Position numbers and translations under genes: made by a program. The notes under the pieces were generated by a model, which was not told the origin of the DNA, did not search any database, and saw nothing but the letters and a program-made list of their open reading frames with translations. A DNA stretch of 64,000 nucleotides, from the NCBI GenBank assembly GCA_036250195.1, contig JAVHZZ010000003.1:298965565-299029564 (forward strand), written 5' to 3'. This DNA is from Mixophyes australis. Taxonomy: Eukaryota > Chordata > Amphibia > Anura > Limnodynastidae. Of this stretch, positions 1 to 14,000 are shown piece by piece (position 1 is the stretch's first letter; each line of letters starts with the position of its first letter).

Positions 1-241
1 GTGCGGTAGTGCATGGCAAAAGTGGGATGATTAATCAAAGTTATTTTCCAAATGTGCTGTAATTCTTATATATTACTTGTTTCAACAACTTTCACTTGAG
101 AAAATGTTTCTGCCCACATTCCATTATATCAGAAGTACTTTATTATCTGAGTGTTGCAATTCAACTTCCGTGGGTTGTTTAGTAATTCTGTTCATTGATT
201 AGTAATGTGAGGATGTGACAAAGCTTAAAAGGCAAACACTG

Positions 242-567
242 AGGGCCCATGTCATTAAGGAAAGTAAGGCAAACAAAGGAGTAAATGTTCTCTGGGACAA
301 ACCATATTACAATGCAAGAGGTGCAAATTGGTTTATTATTTTGCACATAAGTTAAATACTGGCTGTTTTTTCATCTAGCACACAAATACTTGATAACTTT
401 ATGTTGATATAAAATTACTTTAAAGTTGATTTACGACATGCCCTATCCCAACTATAAATCTGTTCCCATATTTTAAATTTACCTCCACCTCCAATGCAAT
501 ATAGTTTTGCCCAGGTGCAAGGTTACTCCTTTTTTATGCTTTGCTCTCCTTAATGACTCAGGCCCTG
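242..567. mobile_element. Palindromic MITE, family B copy 1
   Basis: The left end GGGCCCATGTCATTAAGGAA and the inverted right end (ccttaatgactcaggccct) form imperfect terminal inverted repeats. The interior (atgcaagaggtgcaa, ttttgcacataagttaaata, cacacaaatacttgataa) closely matches the element at 18896-19226, which defines a family. The right half of this copy has diverged from its left half more than in the second copy. No clear target duplication was seen. Confidence 0.75.
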
Positions 568-879
568 AGTGTTTAAGGTCAACCATAGCTAAAATAAATA
601 AGACCTCAGGTTTTATCCTGACAAAGTGCCTTTGGCTGTGTCTCGGAGTCTATTTTGTATATACAATGCATGTAATATACTATTGAAACAAGTTCTGTCT
701 AGTATATTGGTGTTAGGAGAAGTTCACACAATATATATGTATTGTAGAATGTTCAGATTAAACTCCAATAACAATCTGTCATTTATGCTATAAACAGAGA
801 TGATCTGTTGTAAAGTATGCAACACAATTGAATAATAATAATGCTGTAAATATTTAACTTATTTGTTACATATGTTTTA

Positions 880-923
880 TTAGCTTTCACTTAGGCTTTC
901 ACTTAGGCCTAAGTGAAAGCTAA
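880..923. repeat. Perfect 16-bp inverted repeat (hairpin)
   Basis: Arms ttagctttcacttagg (880-895) and cctaagtgaaagctaa (908-923) are perfect complements, and the 12 bases between them repeat the inner part of the left arm. It sits at the AT-rich to GC-rich junction where the next repeat starts, so it may be a transposon terminus. Confidence 0.8.
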
Positions 924-1530
924 TAGCGAAACGCGCGTCGGCGGACGCCGCGCTCGCTGCTCTGAATCTGTTGGTCCCTTACTAATACAAATAAGCTCGG
1001 CAATTAGAACTTAGAGCGGTTCATCCCGCTATAGATAGTTAGCAGAGTGTTACTAGGAGGAGATAGTGGGGCACGGAGTACAGATAGTATGCCCTTAACT
1101 GTAGCCAGATAATCATACCTAGAGCGGTTATTCCGCCATAGATAGGTAGCAGAGTGTTACAAGGAGAAGACAGTGGGGCACTAAGTGCGGATAGCCTTGC
1201 ACCTCACAGCTACAGAGATCAGCCTTAAATAGACAAGATTGGATAATCAATATCAATATTAACATATGTCTGTAACGGAGTTTACAGCTTAGAGGATCTA
1301 GTGAGGGCTAACATTTTCCCTGTGGCTGTATGAGGGAATGCCCTATACTGTAGCAAAATCACTATAGATACATTGTAATTATTGATAGGTAACACTGAAT
1401 CTGCTATCTATAAGTAGATTTTCTTTTGGCTGAGAGCAAGGGTGAAATCAAGCTACAACAGGGCTGGTGATATAATTGAATACATTTGCTGATAATTAAT
1501 AAACCAGTTAATCAGAGCAGGGTTGCGGCA
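924..1530. repeat. Unclassified interspersed repeat with internal tandem duplication
   Basis: Starts with a CpG-rich tract (gcgaaacgcgcgtcggcgga). It contains two diverged copies of about 108 bases starting near 1014 and 1122 (gagcggtt...cgctatagatag...agcagagtgttac...agtggggcac). Composition differs from the neighbouring AT-rich intron. No coding capacity was recognised and the family is unknown. Confidence 0.5.
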
Positions 1531-2405
1531 GGACAAGGGTTACTTGTCTTCTTAACAGTTTATGTTACAATTCACATGATATGTCATTTCAAGTTTTAAT
1601 ATTTGGCTACTAGGACAATTTTATCAATGTATTAATAAAGATTTATCTAAAGATTTTAATTACAAAATCAATACACATTTATATCTCTCTAAACTCATTT
1701 CAAGAGTGCCCCATAAGATCATCCTTTTCTTCCCTCTTAATCTGTATAAATGATGTATTTGTTGATCGGGTGCACCCTTCCTCTACTAGTATCTCTTATA
1801 TAATTAAGAATGAGAGAAATACGTATTTTGAGGAGGTAACAAATGGGATGCTTGGTGCAGTCTTCTTTTTCCTTTTTGAAACCACCAATTCTCAGCAGTT
1901 TGCCGTCCCATTTTAAAACTGCAATTTTCTTAAAGACAAAACCCGATGGGCTTTGTCTGTAATAAAATTGTCGTTTTACAAAATGATGGCAAACTTGTCG
2001 GAACCGCTGCTTGGTATATATGCTACTTGGTCTTCAAAAGAGAACCTTTGTCTGTTCCATGTTTAATGGCGTCTGCCTTATTGCGTCGTCAATAAAATTA
2101 AATATCTGTCATGGACTGAAATGAAACAATAATCCGCAGGCTAAACGTGCACCATGGAATATAATAAAACACTTGTTTGTCATGGCAAAAACTTTCGAAA
2201 CAATGATTCAGACAGAGGTGCATCCTTGTTTTAATGAAAAATAAATGGCTTACCAAATATTTTTTGTTTTTGTAACTGCAGGTAATTTTTCCTTCTAATA
2301 TTAATTTCAGAAATAAATGTCTGCCCTTAAAGGATGGGCAGTGACGCGTTTTGGTAGGGCAACTGTAACATGACTAGAGCTCTTTCATTTCATTTACTGT
2401 TGCAG

Positions 2406-2524
2406 GTCATTGATGAAATCTTGAAACTTAATGAAAATCCAAAAGTGCATGGGCTGGTCCTTCATTTGTCTGAACCCAGTATCAAAGTACTTAATGCTGT
2501 GAGACCAGACAAAGACGTGGATGG
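2406..2524 (+). CDS. MTHFD1L: MTHFD1L exon A (D/C domain)
   Basis: Encodes [16 protein letters not shown] through [12 protein letters not shown] (39 codons plus 2 bases). The acceptor is tgcag and the donor gtaaaa. The DKDVDG segment is the conserved end of the first half of the dehydrogenase/cyclohydrolase fold. The exon enters in phase 0 and leaves two bases (GG) of a glycine codon that exon B completes. The upstream coding exon must end in phase 0; no such exon was recognised in 1-2405. Confidence 0.93.
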
Positions 2525-5500
2525 GTAAAATATTCATATGTTTGTGTCTCTACACTGAATATTGTACACATAATTTAAACTGGAATTATCACCTTTTTTA
2601 TTTTCAGTGTATTATGTCTACTTTTGTCATTTTGGCTTGGACTGGGATACACATCCCATCTCATTTGTATGTAGCAAAATGTGATGTTTCCTGCTGTATT
2701 CATTCTGGCATTGACTAAAAAAAATGTGTTTTAGGCGTGTTTAAATAGGGTCAAAGCAACTATTATGTTGATTCTTAGCATGCCAGCGTGTAACGTTTTT
2801 ATTAGGCTGGGCTAGAACAACCATTAGACCATCAGGAACAGCACAGAGTATTTCAGGAGATGGGTATGTTGTGTTAAGGGGGATGTGAAAGGGGCCAGTC
2901 TCTCTCTATTAGCGATATGTTCAAGGCAGATTTGATTGTGAAGGGGTAATGGTCTGTAATAACGGTGCTTTGCCATGAGAGCACAGGTAGGCAGTACACA
3001 TACATTACACTAGGGGTTGCTTAGGCAATTTTTTGCATGTTGTACAAATGAACATATAGGCAGACACAAGCACAAAATGAGACACATTTTTGTGTTACAC
3101 ATGCTGGTCTTAAATATCCCCGATATTTTTGTTTTTCACTTTCTCACAGAACTTCCCCTGCATGTTTCCTTTTTTTTTCCTTTCTTTTTATTTAAGCCTT
3201 TATGTTCTTTATGTTTTGCTTTCAGTGTCACTGATGTTAGCTTGGGGAAGATGGTCCGTAGCAATGCCCAGGAGGGTTTCATTTCCCCTACAGCCAGTGG
3301 TGTTATTGAACTGATTGAACAAATGGGTAAGTTCTATATACCTAGTATTAATTGCTATATACCTAGTATTAATTGCGTTGCTTAACCACTTGGAGTACAT
3401 ACTGGCTGAAACAAAGGCATTTGTTGAATTCATTTACAATGTAACGATCATGCAGTTAATGTAATTACGCACTGATTGTTGTTGGGAGTAATTCTTTAAA
3501 CCTGTGTTCCTATATTTGCCATAGGTGTGTATGTACTCCAGGAATAGTATTGTTGTCTCGCTGTACCCTTTCCTGTATAAAAACGACTTTCATTTGGTAG
3601 CATACAGACATATATATATTTTTTTTAAATATATATATTTTTTTAGATAGGTTGTTAGATTATGAAAAGTATGACACTTGGGTACACCTGTTCTAAAATT
3701 CTGAAGCCCGACCTATAGCTAAATACTTAGGCTAAGCACCAGAAATATGGGACATAACCATCCCCAGTTATGGACATGTTCCTCATCACAATGTTCGTAT
3801 CTGATAAGTGCTGTAACATGTAGTTTTATATTTTACCTTTGAATCCTGTAATGCAGGTTAAAATAATCTAGGTTTGTGTGGGTTTATAGAATTCAAAGTG
3901 TATTTATTAACCCCATCAGCCAAAAGAACTTCTATAAATTTCAGTATAATGGACTATAGGAAGCCCACCAAAAAAATAAAAATCGATACGTTCTAATATA
4001 AAACTAAAGAGATTTGTCTGGAAGAAAAATGTATTTTGCCTTAGTGATATTATTTGTCGCGACGCATCAAATGCGTTTAGAAACAGAGAAAACTGGGCCC
4101 GCCATTAAATCCATGAGTGTGATGTAACTCTGATGGAGTCAGAAAGCAGAGGGTGAAAAATTGCATTTGATCATGGTTTGTTCAGTAAAGTCCACACAAA
4201 TTTGAATGAATTTGTTTTATTTTTATTATCATGTGATCCGTTCATATCAAAGTAATTCATGTGTGAAATGTGCATGTGCTGTCGTGCGTACTAGGTTTTA
4301 ATCATGTGATACTGGTGACCTTGAGAAAGTCCTCTAATTTTTCCCTGCACTGCTAAATCTTGACCACCATATACTCATGTATTTACATATATAGGATCTA
4401 TTATATCACTTATTTATCTGTTCTGTAATTTGAAGCATCATGCCTAAAACATTCTAAATTTATATTTAAAAATTATTCTTCTGACCTTGCATTCTACTCT
4501 GTATTCTATTGTTTAACAGTGCTTCACATAGTGACTGTAGGGGGAATCTAATAAACATTAACGATTTATTTGCAATATACAATAAATTATAACTTGTGTG
4601 CACATAGTATATTGTGTTACTTGTATGAAATGCAATCATAAATGAACATGCATGAATAGCCTCGTATAACAGTAGCCCAAATAATATAAAGTCTCAGGTG
4701 ATGACACCTTCAAACTACTTGAGAATGTGCTTCAATTTTGGATGGAGAGAAACAGATGCATTGTCCCAGATGGTATACTCCTTTTAAATCAGATGTTATG
4801 AAACAACTATAGAAACTCGGGGGTAAATGTATCAAGCGGCGAGTTTCTGGCTGGTTTGAAAAATGGAGATGTTTTCTATAGCAACCAATCAGATTCTAGT
4901 TATCATTTTGTAGAATGTCCTAAGTAAATGATAACTAGAATCTGATTGGTTGCTGTAGGTAATATCTCCACTTTTCAAACCAGCAGGAAACTCGCAGTTT
5001 GATAAACTTACCGCTCAGTGTCTTAGACCATTGACGGCTTGACGGCCATTCCACGGTTAACTGTGATGGTAAGTATCCGATTATAAATGTCATGAGGACA
5101 CATTGAAGAATAAGCCATATAACGTATAAGTGCTTCTTCATGCAATAGATATTCCTTTTATGTTGATCATGGCCAACTTAAAACACGAGTTAATTCAGCT
5201 ACTGCCAACACTTATTGTTCTGTGACCTTTAGTTTATTTAAATTATTTATTTAAAGTTTTCTGGGTTTATATTGCATATATAAGTCCTAAAGTGAAGTAA
5301 GGCTTTGAAGTTCAAATTCTCTTTAAGCTTATGTTATAGATTCCAGTAGAAGCACTTATCTGTGCTTTTATCTATTTATTTTTTTGGCCTGGGGTTGTGC
5401 TCCCACCTTCTAGGAATAATTATCTGAATGACATACAGCTATAGTGCTCTTTAAAACTTCTGGCGATACATTTTTATTATAAAGATTGTTTTTCTGTTTT

Positions 5501-7641
5501 TTTTTTGGTTATGTTCATTATAAAATTTCTGTAAAGAAAAAATATTATTTTCATAGTTATTTATATCTTCTGTTAATTAAGCTTTTTTTTTTTTTTTTAT
5601 TGGTTCTCATAGAGTTAAATACCCTACCTATTGTAACACTATGGATCTCTTGCCTCTGATAAAACCATTAGCATCAGATGACATTGATACATGTAACAAG
5701 TATACTTTTTTCTGCTTTTATGAATGAATGTTTTGGGTTTTTAACACAATGTTTACAGCTGGGGTGATTTTGTTTTTGTTTTTTTGTGTTTTGCGTGTTG
5801 AGGAAATTGAACGTTAACTTTGAACATTCAGTTAGTTGACTTTCATTGTGTGAGAATGTGGATGTTCTCTACTGACATTTGTCATGTGGAACAGTGTGAA
5901 TAGAGCTCTATTGTGATTGTCAGTCCATGTTTTGATTAGAACTATTGAAGCATCTAATTAAGAGCAACCCAGACAGTGTTGCCGGTGACTGAATTAACTC
6001 CTGTTTTGAGTTAGGTGTGATGGAATGAAATTAAATACCTATTGCATGAAGATGTACTTATACATTATATGGGCTTATTTTTCAGTGTGCTGTCAAGAAA
6101 TTTGTAATTGGATACTTACACTCAAATTAACCCTGGAATGGCCGTTAATGGTCTAATACAGTTTCCATTTCTTTTTTTAATAACATCTGACTCAAAAGGA
6201 CTGGGACTCTGGATCTTAACAAGTCAATATTGTGACACCCTTTACACTGGACCAGAGGTATCCGGTCACGAAGGCTGTGTTGATTACACCCCTATCCTGG
6301 TCTGCATTGTTTACTATATCATAGGCACATATCTCCTTATTTAGTGTTAGGAGTTAATCCGAATAAAATGTACAGAATGGGGCAAATAGAAAAGGAGAGG
6401 ACATATATGTACCCCTTTCATACTGCACCAAAAACACGGATCTTTGTCGGGGCAAGCCCAGACGACCCGGGTCGAAGTGCAATATGAATGGTCCCAGGAC
6501 TAATTCCCGGGTCACCAGACCCGGGTAATTCCTGGGTCTGCCCCGGGAAGCCTGCACTATGAATGATGCGACCTGGGTTTTTCAACCCAGGTCCCACCAG
6601 AAACAATGTTAAAGTAGAAAAAAACACACAAAAAAAAAACATCACAAGAGGAGCTAATCAGAGCTCCACTTGTGATGTTGCCATGGAGACGGTATTAGAG
6701 ATGGGAGGGGTGGAGTCCTTGCTCAACTCTAAATCGCAATGTTAAACTAAAGCTGCTCAGTATTTGTGCACTCCTATAATTGTGTAACAAAACCAGGGAA
6801 ACAGTTTGCACTTACCTACTATAAAATGACAAATATATATGTTTGTATGTTCCAAAAATCGCTTTGATTTAGGATTAGCATTTTAGCTGCTGTATTTTAA
6901 GTTATTTCATTTGACTGTTGCCTATAGGATGTGACGTGTACATCTTTAATTTCTCTATATTATTTTGTAGCGCACAACTCATTAGAGGGGAAATATGTGC
7001 TGATTGTTGGAGCTGATGGTTCCCTGGAGGCTCCACTGCAGTGCCTGCTACAGAAGAAAGGTGCAATAGCCAAAATTAGCTCCTGGCAGGAGCAGCAGCT
7101 GCAGACAAAGGTAAAATGCTGAGCTTGAGATATACAACAGCTGCGCTCCTATGTATTCACTGCATGTGTGACTTCACATTCTCAACTATTCTTAACATTA
7201 TATGTATAGCCACAGAAGGTTAAACATTGGACAGCTTGCTGACTTTGTTGGCGTTGCTTTACGTAGAACATGTTCGGTACATAATCAAATTTACTTTAGT
7301 TATAAGAATAAAAAGTTATTAATAGAGATTGGTTAAATATATAAAATGATTTATTTGAAACACTGCTTGTCGCACCTCGTCAGATTCAACGTAGAGCACT
7401 TCTGCCACTCTATTTGCTGTAGGAACCCGGGGGGATGACAGTACGTATGTGGGTCATCACTCCTGCAGGGATGGATGTTGTTGTGCTTAGACTCTCCTCC
7501 ACAGTAGTATTTTTTTCAGGTATTTAAATGACACAATAACATCTTGTTCATTTGTGATGATGTGAACATTTTTTTTTTCTTTTTAATAATAACTGCAAGA
7601 GAATGAGAGAGAGAGAGAGATTATGTGTGTATGTATGTATA

Positions 7642-7697
<56 letters not shown>

Positions 7698-8030
7698 AAC
7701 CCATGCATGATACTCATGCATTCTAGTCAAATCAAGCTACTTAAGGTCTTAAAAAGGTTCTTGTCGTGCATTTGGGCCTAGCCCAGGCCTCCTCAGGGGA
7801 AGAGCGTTACTTCCCGACGCAAGCGCCCTTTTTAATGTGTGTTCATGAGGTAAAATTACCTCACGAAAATGAGTTTGAGCCCTCAACTCGTAAATCTCGC
7901 CTTTACTACCCCTCCCACCGGGGGGGGGGGGGGAGGGGGGATGACTTCACTATTCTATTTTTTTTGTCAAATAATGTCAGTATACCAAATTTCAGGTCAA
8001 TTGGATGAGCCCTTTCTGAGAGAGTTTTTT

Positions 8031-8068
<38 letters not shown>

Positions 8069-11000
8069 TAACACACGCCGCTAGGCTTTTACTTTTATGT
8101 ATTAGATAATGCTAAGAATTTAGTAGGTCAGTGTATAACTCCGCCCAGCAGGTGGCGCTGCAGCTTGTTGTTTTTTTTTCCACACGCAGACTAACACGCC
8201 GCTAGGCTTATATATATTAGATAAGTTTTAGGAGAATAAACACAGACCACTCTTTATTGAGAGCTGCCAGTTTTAAAAGAATTCAGGAAATGTGAGTTTG
8301 CTTTGACACATTATTTAAAAATACTGATAATTGGCCAAGATCAACAAGTAGTGAAATGCTTCTTATCCAGGATTATACAAACAATAAAATAATAAAAGGG
8401 ATGGAAAATAAAAATGGGTTACATGATTCTGTCATATGTTATTCATCATAGTTCAGGCTACAAGAATGTTTGAATAAACAAACTTTTATTTGTTGCATTT
8501 CGTTCATGAAGTTTTGGGGGAAATGGTTACAGGAGGATTTAAATGTGTTTCTAGAAATGGAACATCTTTGGGAATCACCTGCTCTCCTGTTCTATTCACA
8601 TCCAATAGTAAAACACAATAAACATGATTAACAACAAATGGGCAATGTACATGTGTCTGTCTGGACTCTGCATGTGTTTTGTCCATATGCAGCAAAGTAA
8701 TAGTTTTAAGACTAAGGTTATTAGACAACAGTTTACGTTAAATTAGTAACACAGGATTAGAGAACACCTTTTGGCGTATCAGAGAAGGTTATGTTTATAA
8801 CCATCCAACTGGAGTACAGTTCACTTCAATAGAAAAATCCTCTTTAGGCAGGGGCCGTTTTGGGCAAACTATTTCCTAAAAGGGAGATGTATTGTATTTT
8901 CAGGTTATTAGAAGCCGTATGGTTTCTTTGATTAATAAATGTAGCTTAAATCAAAAGCTGAAATGTATCATTTTCCATCTGATTTTGTACCAATTTATTG
9001 TTTATATTATATTAAAATTATAATATTTAACTATAATAGTTGTCACACTTGATCACAACAAGACAGACCGGAGCATGTGTGAAAGATTAATCACAACAAA
9101 AACCACCTGGTCTATAAATGATTATCATTAATCGTCTTTATTGAGATCTGTTAAGTTAACAGGGGATACAGAAAGAAAAAAAGGGAAGGGAGAGGGGGGG
9201 GGGGGGGGGGGATATAAACACACCAATACAGTGTATGCAGGTTTCAGACATTGTACAGTCTACATTCTACTGTGGCAATTTAAACTAACCCACCAGACTT
9301 GGTCTTGGTCTTCAAGGGCCCAATTTAAACACTCCATCAAGGCGCATCTATTGACACAGGAACCCCATTAGTAGGGGGAGGGGAAGAAGGGTTATTTACT
9401 GGAGCACCACCCCCCCTCAGTCACTTAGACATGCCATTCCATCCATTTCATCAGTGGCAAGGATGGTCTCATAGAGTAGGGAACATCTAGTGTTGCCATC
9501 TCAAACGCATCCTGGACTTTGGTTATTACCTTTGATAGGGTGGGGGGTAGCGTCGCCCTCCATGCCTGGGCTATGGCAGCTCTGGCAGCAATGAGTATAT
9601 GATTGAACACATAACAGGCTTGTCTCGGAACATGAGGTGGGTAACCTGAAGATGGGCAATTTCAGGGGCCTGAGAAAGATCTAATCCGGTCACCCTCTTA
9701 GCTAAGTCAAATACCTGAGCCCAAAAAGAGCATAAAACTGGGCTTGCCCAAAAAATATGGAGCAAATCCCCAACCATCGAGCATTGTCTCCAGCACAACT
9801 TAGAGTGGGAGGGCCACATTTTATGAATTCTGGAGGGGGTCAGGTATAATCTATTAACTAGTTTGATAAACATTTCAGTGTGGTTTAAATATTTGGACAT
9901 ACGGAAAGCGTTTACATAAACTGCCTGCCACTGGTCCTCTGTGAGGGGTGTCTGGAGATCTGATTCCCACTGGAGTTGGCTAGAACTTTTGGCTATTGGC
10001 TCCGGGCAGGTGAATCCGTACCAGAAGGTGATCCCTGCTCTATTGTCCCCTTTCGTAAGTTTTGAGAGAAGTGGGGTTGGAGGGGCCTGCAGGGTCAGGT
10101 TATATCTCGAGAGGGAAGATACCCAGTGCCTGATTTGTAGATATTTGTAAAAATCTCTTGTAGGTATATGGAATTGGTGCTGAATTTGTGTGAAAGACAT
10201 CAACCCCTGATCATCGAATGAAGACCTTAGGTCTACCATGCCATTGGTTATCCACAGGGACAGATTCATGTCTGAGATCAATTTAGCCAAAGTCCACAGT
10301 GACAAGTTATTAGCGGGAAGAGATATGGTAGGGGAAGTCTCAACCAACTTATCCCAGGCTCTCAGGGAGTCACTGGCTAGCCGGGACATGGACCCACAAG
10401 GAGGGCGCCACCGTCTGGGCAGCCAGAGTAGATCTTGCAAAGTGAAATGGGGATTGCGAGCCCGTTCCAAATCTACCCAAGGTTTCGTATTGGGGGGAAG
10501 AGACCAGTCTCTAAGTTGTGCCAGGAGGCAAGCCCTATGATACCTAGCCAGGTCCGGAAGAGCTAGACCACCTCTTTGTCTAGTTAAGGTTATATGAGCA
10601 CTAGCTATTCGTGGGGATTTATTCTTCCAAATGTATGAGCACATGATAGAGTGTAGTTTGTCCATTATATGTTTTGGTAAATACAAGGGCAACGTACGGA
10701 ACAGATACATTAGTTTTGGCAAAATCATCTTAAAGGCTGCCAGCCTACCTAGCCAGGAGACCTCGCTGCGCATCCATGACTTGGTCAAGGTGAGAATTAG
10801 GGAAATCCAAAGCCGCAAAGTTAAGGTCTACAATGTTGTTTATCGAGGGAGTAACCTGAATACCCAAATATTTGAGCGCCTCAGACTTCCAAGAGTAAGG
10901 GGAAAGAGCCCCAAGGCTCGACACTTTAGCTGGCGGTAGGTTAATAGGTAACGCGTCGGATTTAGTGGTATTCAATTTATAGTAGGACGCTCCACTAAAT

Positions 11001-14000
11001 TTATCGAGTATAACATGAAGGGGCGGCAGCGAGGTCTCCGGGTCAGTTGCAAATAGCAAAATGTCGTCTGCAAAAAGACACAGCTTGTGAACCGTCTGGT
11101 TGACTGTAACCCCAGGAAAGGACTTGGCCTGTCTAATAGCTTGAGCTAGAGGTTCTATTGCTAGAATGAAAAGTAGGGGAGAAAGGGGGCATCTTTGTCT
11201 GGTGCCATTAGAAATCTTAAAATGATCGGACAGAAAACCGTTGCGGTGTACTCTAGCTGTGGGGTCACTATATAGGGCCATGATCCCATTCAAAAACCTA
11301 TCTTTCAAACCAAAGCGAAGAAGGACCTGCTGCATAAACCCCCAATGTAACCTATCAAAGGCCTTTTCTGCGTCGAGGGAGAGAATTACTAGTTCTAGGT
11401 GGGACCCCTCGACACTTTCAATGATGTTAAGGACTCGCCTTGTATTGTCAGAGGCCTGACAACCGCCGACAAACTCCACCTGATCAGGGTGTATGAGCTG
11501 TGGAATGAGGTCTTGTAATCTATTAGCTATGAGCTTGGTGTAGATTTTAATGTCAGTATTTAACAAGGCAATAGGTCTGTAGTTTGAGCAATATGCAGGG
11601 TCCTTCCCCGGCTTTGGGATTGTTATCAGCTGAGATTTGAGCATCTCTTTGGGGAAATGCCCCTGCTCAGTACCAGTATTATACAGTTGCATAAGAATAG
11701 GGGCGAAGTCAGACTTGAAGGCACTATAGAAATTATTAGTATAGCCGTCTGGGCCTGGGGCTTTATCTTTCGGTAATTTTTTGATAGCCTCTTCAATTTC
11801 AGATGTCCATGGGGCATCTAAGGAAATGGCAGTTTCAGGATCTAGACTGGGAAGATTTAGGCCTTGTAGGAAGGAGTCTATGGCTTTGCTATTAGGCTGG
11901 ATCGTAGAGGGATCATCCTTCAAATTTTATAGGGTAGCATAGAACTTTGCAAATATATTAGCTATGTCTTTGGGGTTTTGATCCCACCAATAAATATTTT
12001 ATTCTGTTCCTGGCCTGCCGGCCTCTTAATTTATGCGCTAGCATCTTCCCTGCTCTATTCCCAGCCACGTAGAATTTTTGCTGCAATCTGTTTAAGGCTG
12101 CTTGGGTCCTAGCCATAAGTAGTTTCTGTAGTTGGGCCCTTACCTGAGTAAGTTCCTTTTTAATCTCTTTAGATGGGCGGGCCTTATTTTGAGCCTCAAG
12201 CATTTGAAGTTTGGCTTCTAACTCCTTCTGGCAGTGCGCATTCGCTCTCTTCAATCTAGCCCCGGTCTGGATGGCAACCCCCCGCACCACCGCCTTTAGA
12301 GAACACCAGAAATTTAATATAATAGTCTCTTCCGGGCTATTGGTTTGGCAGATTGAGGAGATAGAATCTAAACTGGCTTTAAAGAACTCTAACAGGGAAA
12401 GCAAATAGGCTGGGAAGCGCCACGGTCTGGGAGGTAAATAAGGGCGCGACAGACGCCAGGACCAGAGTAGTGGAGCATGGTCCGACCACGTCAAAGGCAA
12501 AATTTCCATGCGGATAGACCTTTGTAACGTCCACTTATCCGTCGGTATAAGATCTATACTAAGGGTGTGCACCGGCCACTTTTAGGGTTTTGGGTTCTGA
12601 TTAGCTTGAGGTTTTGGGTTCTGATTTGTTTTGCCAAAACACCTGATGAAAGGTTTTGGTTCTGATTTAGGGTTTTGGGTTCTGATTTATTTTTAAAAAA
12701 GCATAAAAAGGGTTAAAATCAAGTTTTTTGTTTATTTTTCACTCCTACGCTATTATTAACCTCAATAACATTCAATAACAATCATTTCCACTAATTTCCA
12801 GTATATTCGGAACACCTCACAATATTGATTTTAGGTACAATATTTGATTTTTTGGTACAGCAGCAACAGTGAACGTATTTTGAAATAGCAGTACCTATTT
12901 TTGGGTACAGCAGCAACAGTGAATGTAGTTTAATATCTGATACGCATCTATGTGGACTGCGTAGTGGAGTGGCCCCGGTAACCAATTTGGTACCAGGGCC
13001 ACAATATAAAACCCTCAACTGGTCTGAATTCCACTGCACAGCTATCTGGACTGCGTAGTGGAGTGGCCCCGGTACCCAATTTGGTACCGGGGCCACAATA
13101 TATCACCCTCAACTGGTCTGAATTCCACTGCACATATGGCTGCTCCTACATCCTCTGCAGCATATAGAGGGTGTAGTTCGAGCGCGTCACTACCTCTTGT
13201 TTTTGACGACCATGGTACAGAGCATTCATCATTGAGATCCCATCAAGTATGTCAAAGACAGACCGCATCGAAGTGTTATTTGTTGACTTTGTGAACAAAA
13301 AAACTGTCCCTGTTGCAAATCTTCGTGCAATGAAGAGTGACTTTTTCATTTAAAGGCTCAAGCTTTCAAGTGTAGTGTTTATAACATCATTACACCAACA
13401 GGTAAAAATCCTTTTAATTGGGATAATGGAGCCACAAAGGAAATTGCACATATGTAATGCCCGCACAATGTTACTGGTGTTGTCTGACACCACAAATCCC
13501 CAGGAGAGTCCAAGTGGGTTAAGCCACTGAGAGATTATTTCCCTCAGTTTCTGGACTGATGCACCACTGGACTCAGCAAGGACAGAGCACTGGCCAAAGC
13601 ACCACTGGACTCAGCAGGGCAGAGCACAGGACAAAAGCACCACTGGACTCAGCAGGACAGAGCACTGGACTGATGCACCACTGGACTCAGCAAGGACTTT
13701 TTTGTTGTTTTTTTTTTATAGTTTTTTTAAAAGGATTTTTGTAGAATTTTTCTTTTTTTTTTTCTTTTTATGGAACAATTTTTAATACTTTTAAAATAAA
13801 TATGCACTCAGCAGAACAAAGCACAGGACAAAACGCACCACTGGACTCAGCAGGACAGAGCACAGCACAGCACGAGAAATAGCAGGACAGAGGACCACCT
13901 AACACACCCTCCCTCTTCCCTGATCAATGCCCGAGTGAAGATGGCGGCGGCAAGCGGGGAATTTAAAGGTTCCGAGTATCGCGAGATCAGACAGCGGGAT

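Larger units (their letters stand above)
1..2405. other. Upstream intron of MTHFD1L (3' part)
   Basis: No coding exon was recognised. It contains a palindromic MITE (242-567), a perfect hairpin followed by an unclassified repeat with a tandem duplication (880-1530), and otherwise AT-rich sequence. 1560-2405 looks like plain intron. Confidence 0.7.
3327..6970. other. Intron B-C
   Basis: A 3.6-kb intron. It carries a short tandem duplication just after the exon (tatatacctagtattaattgc, twice, 3336-3376), a palindromic MITE (4822-5012), T-runs near 5590, and a GC-rich MITE-like repeat (6413-6600). The rest shows nothing recognisable. Confidence 0.65.

Noticed and set aside
10238..11459. Plus-strand open frames of 60-102 codons over the L1
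   Set aside because: They are mirror-image shadows of the minus-strand L1 ORF2.
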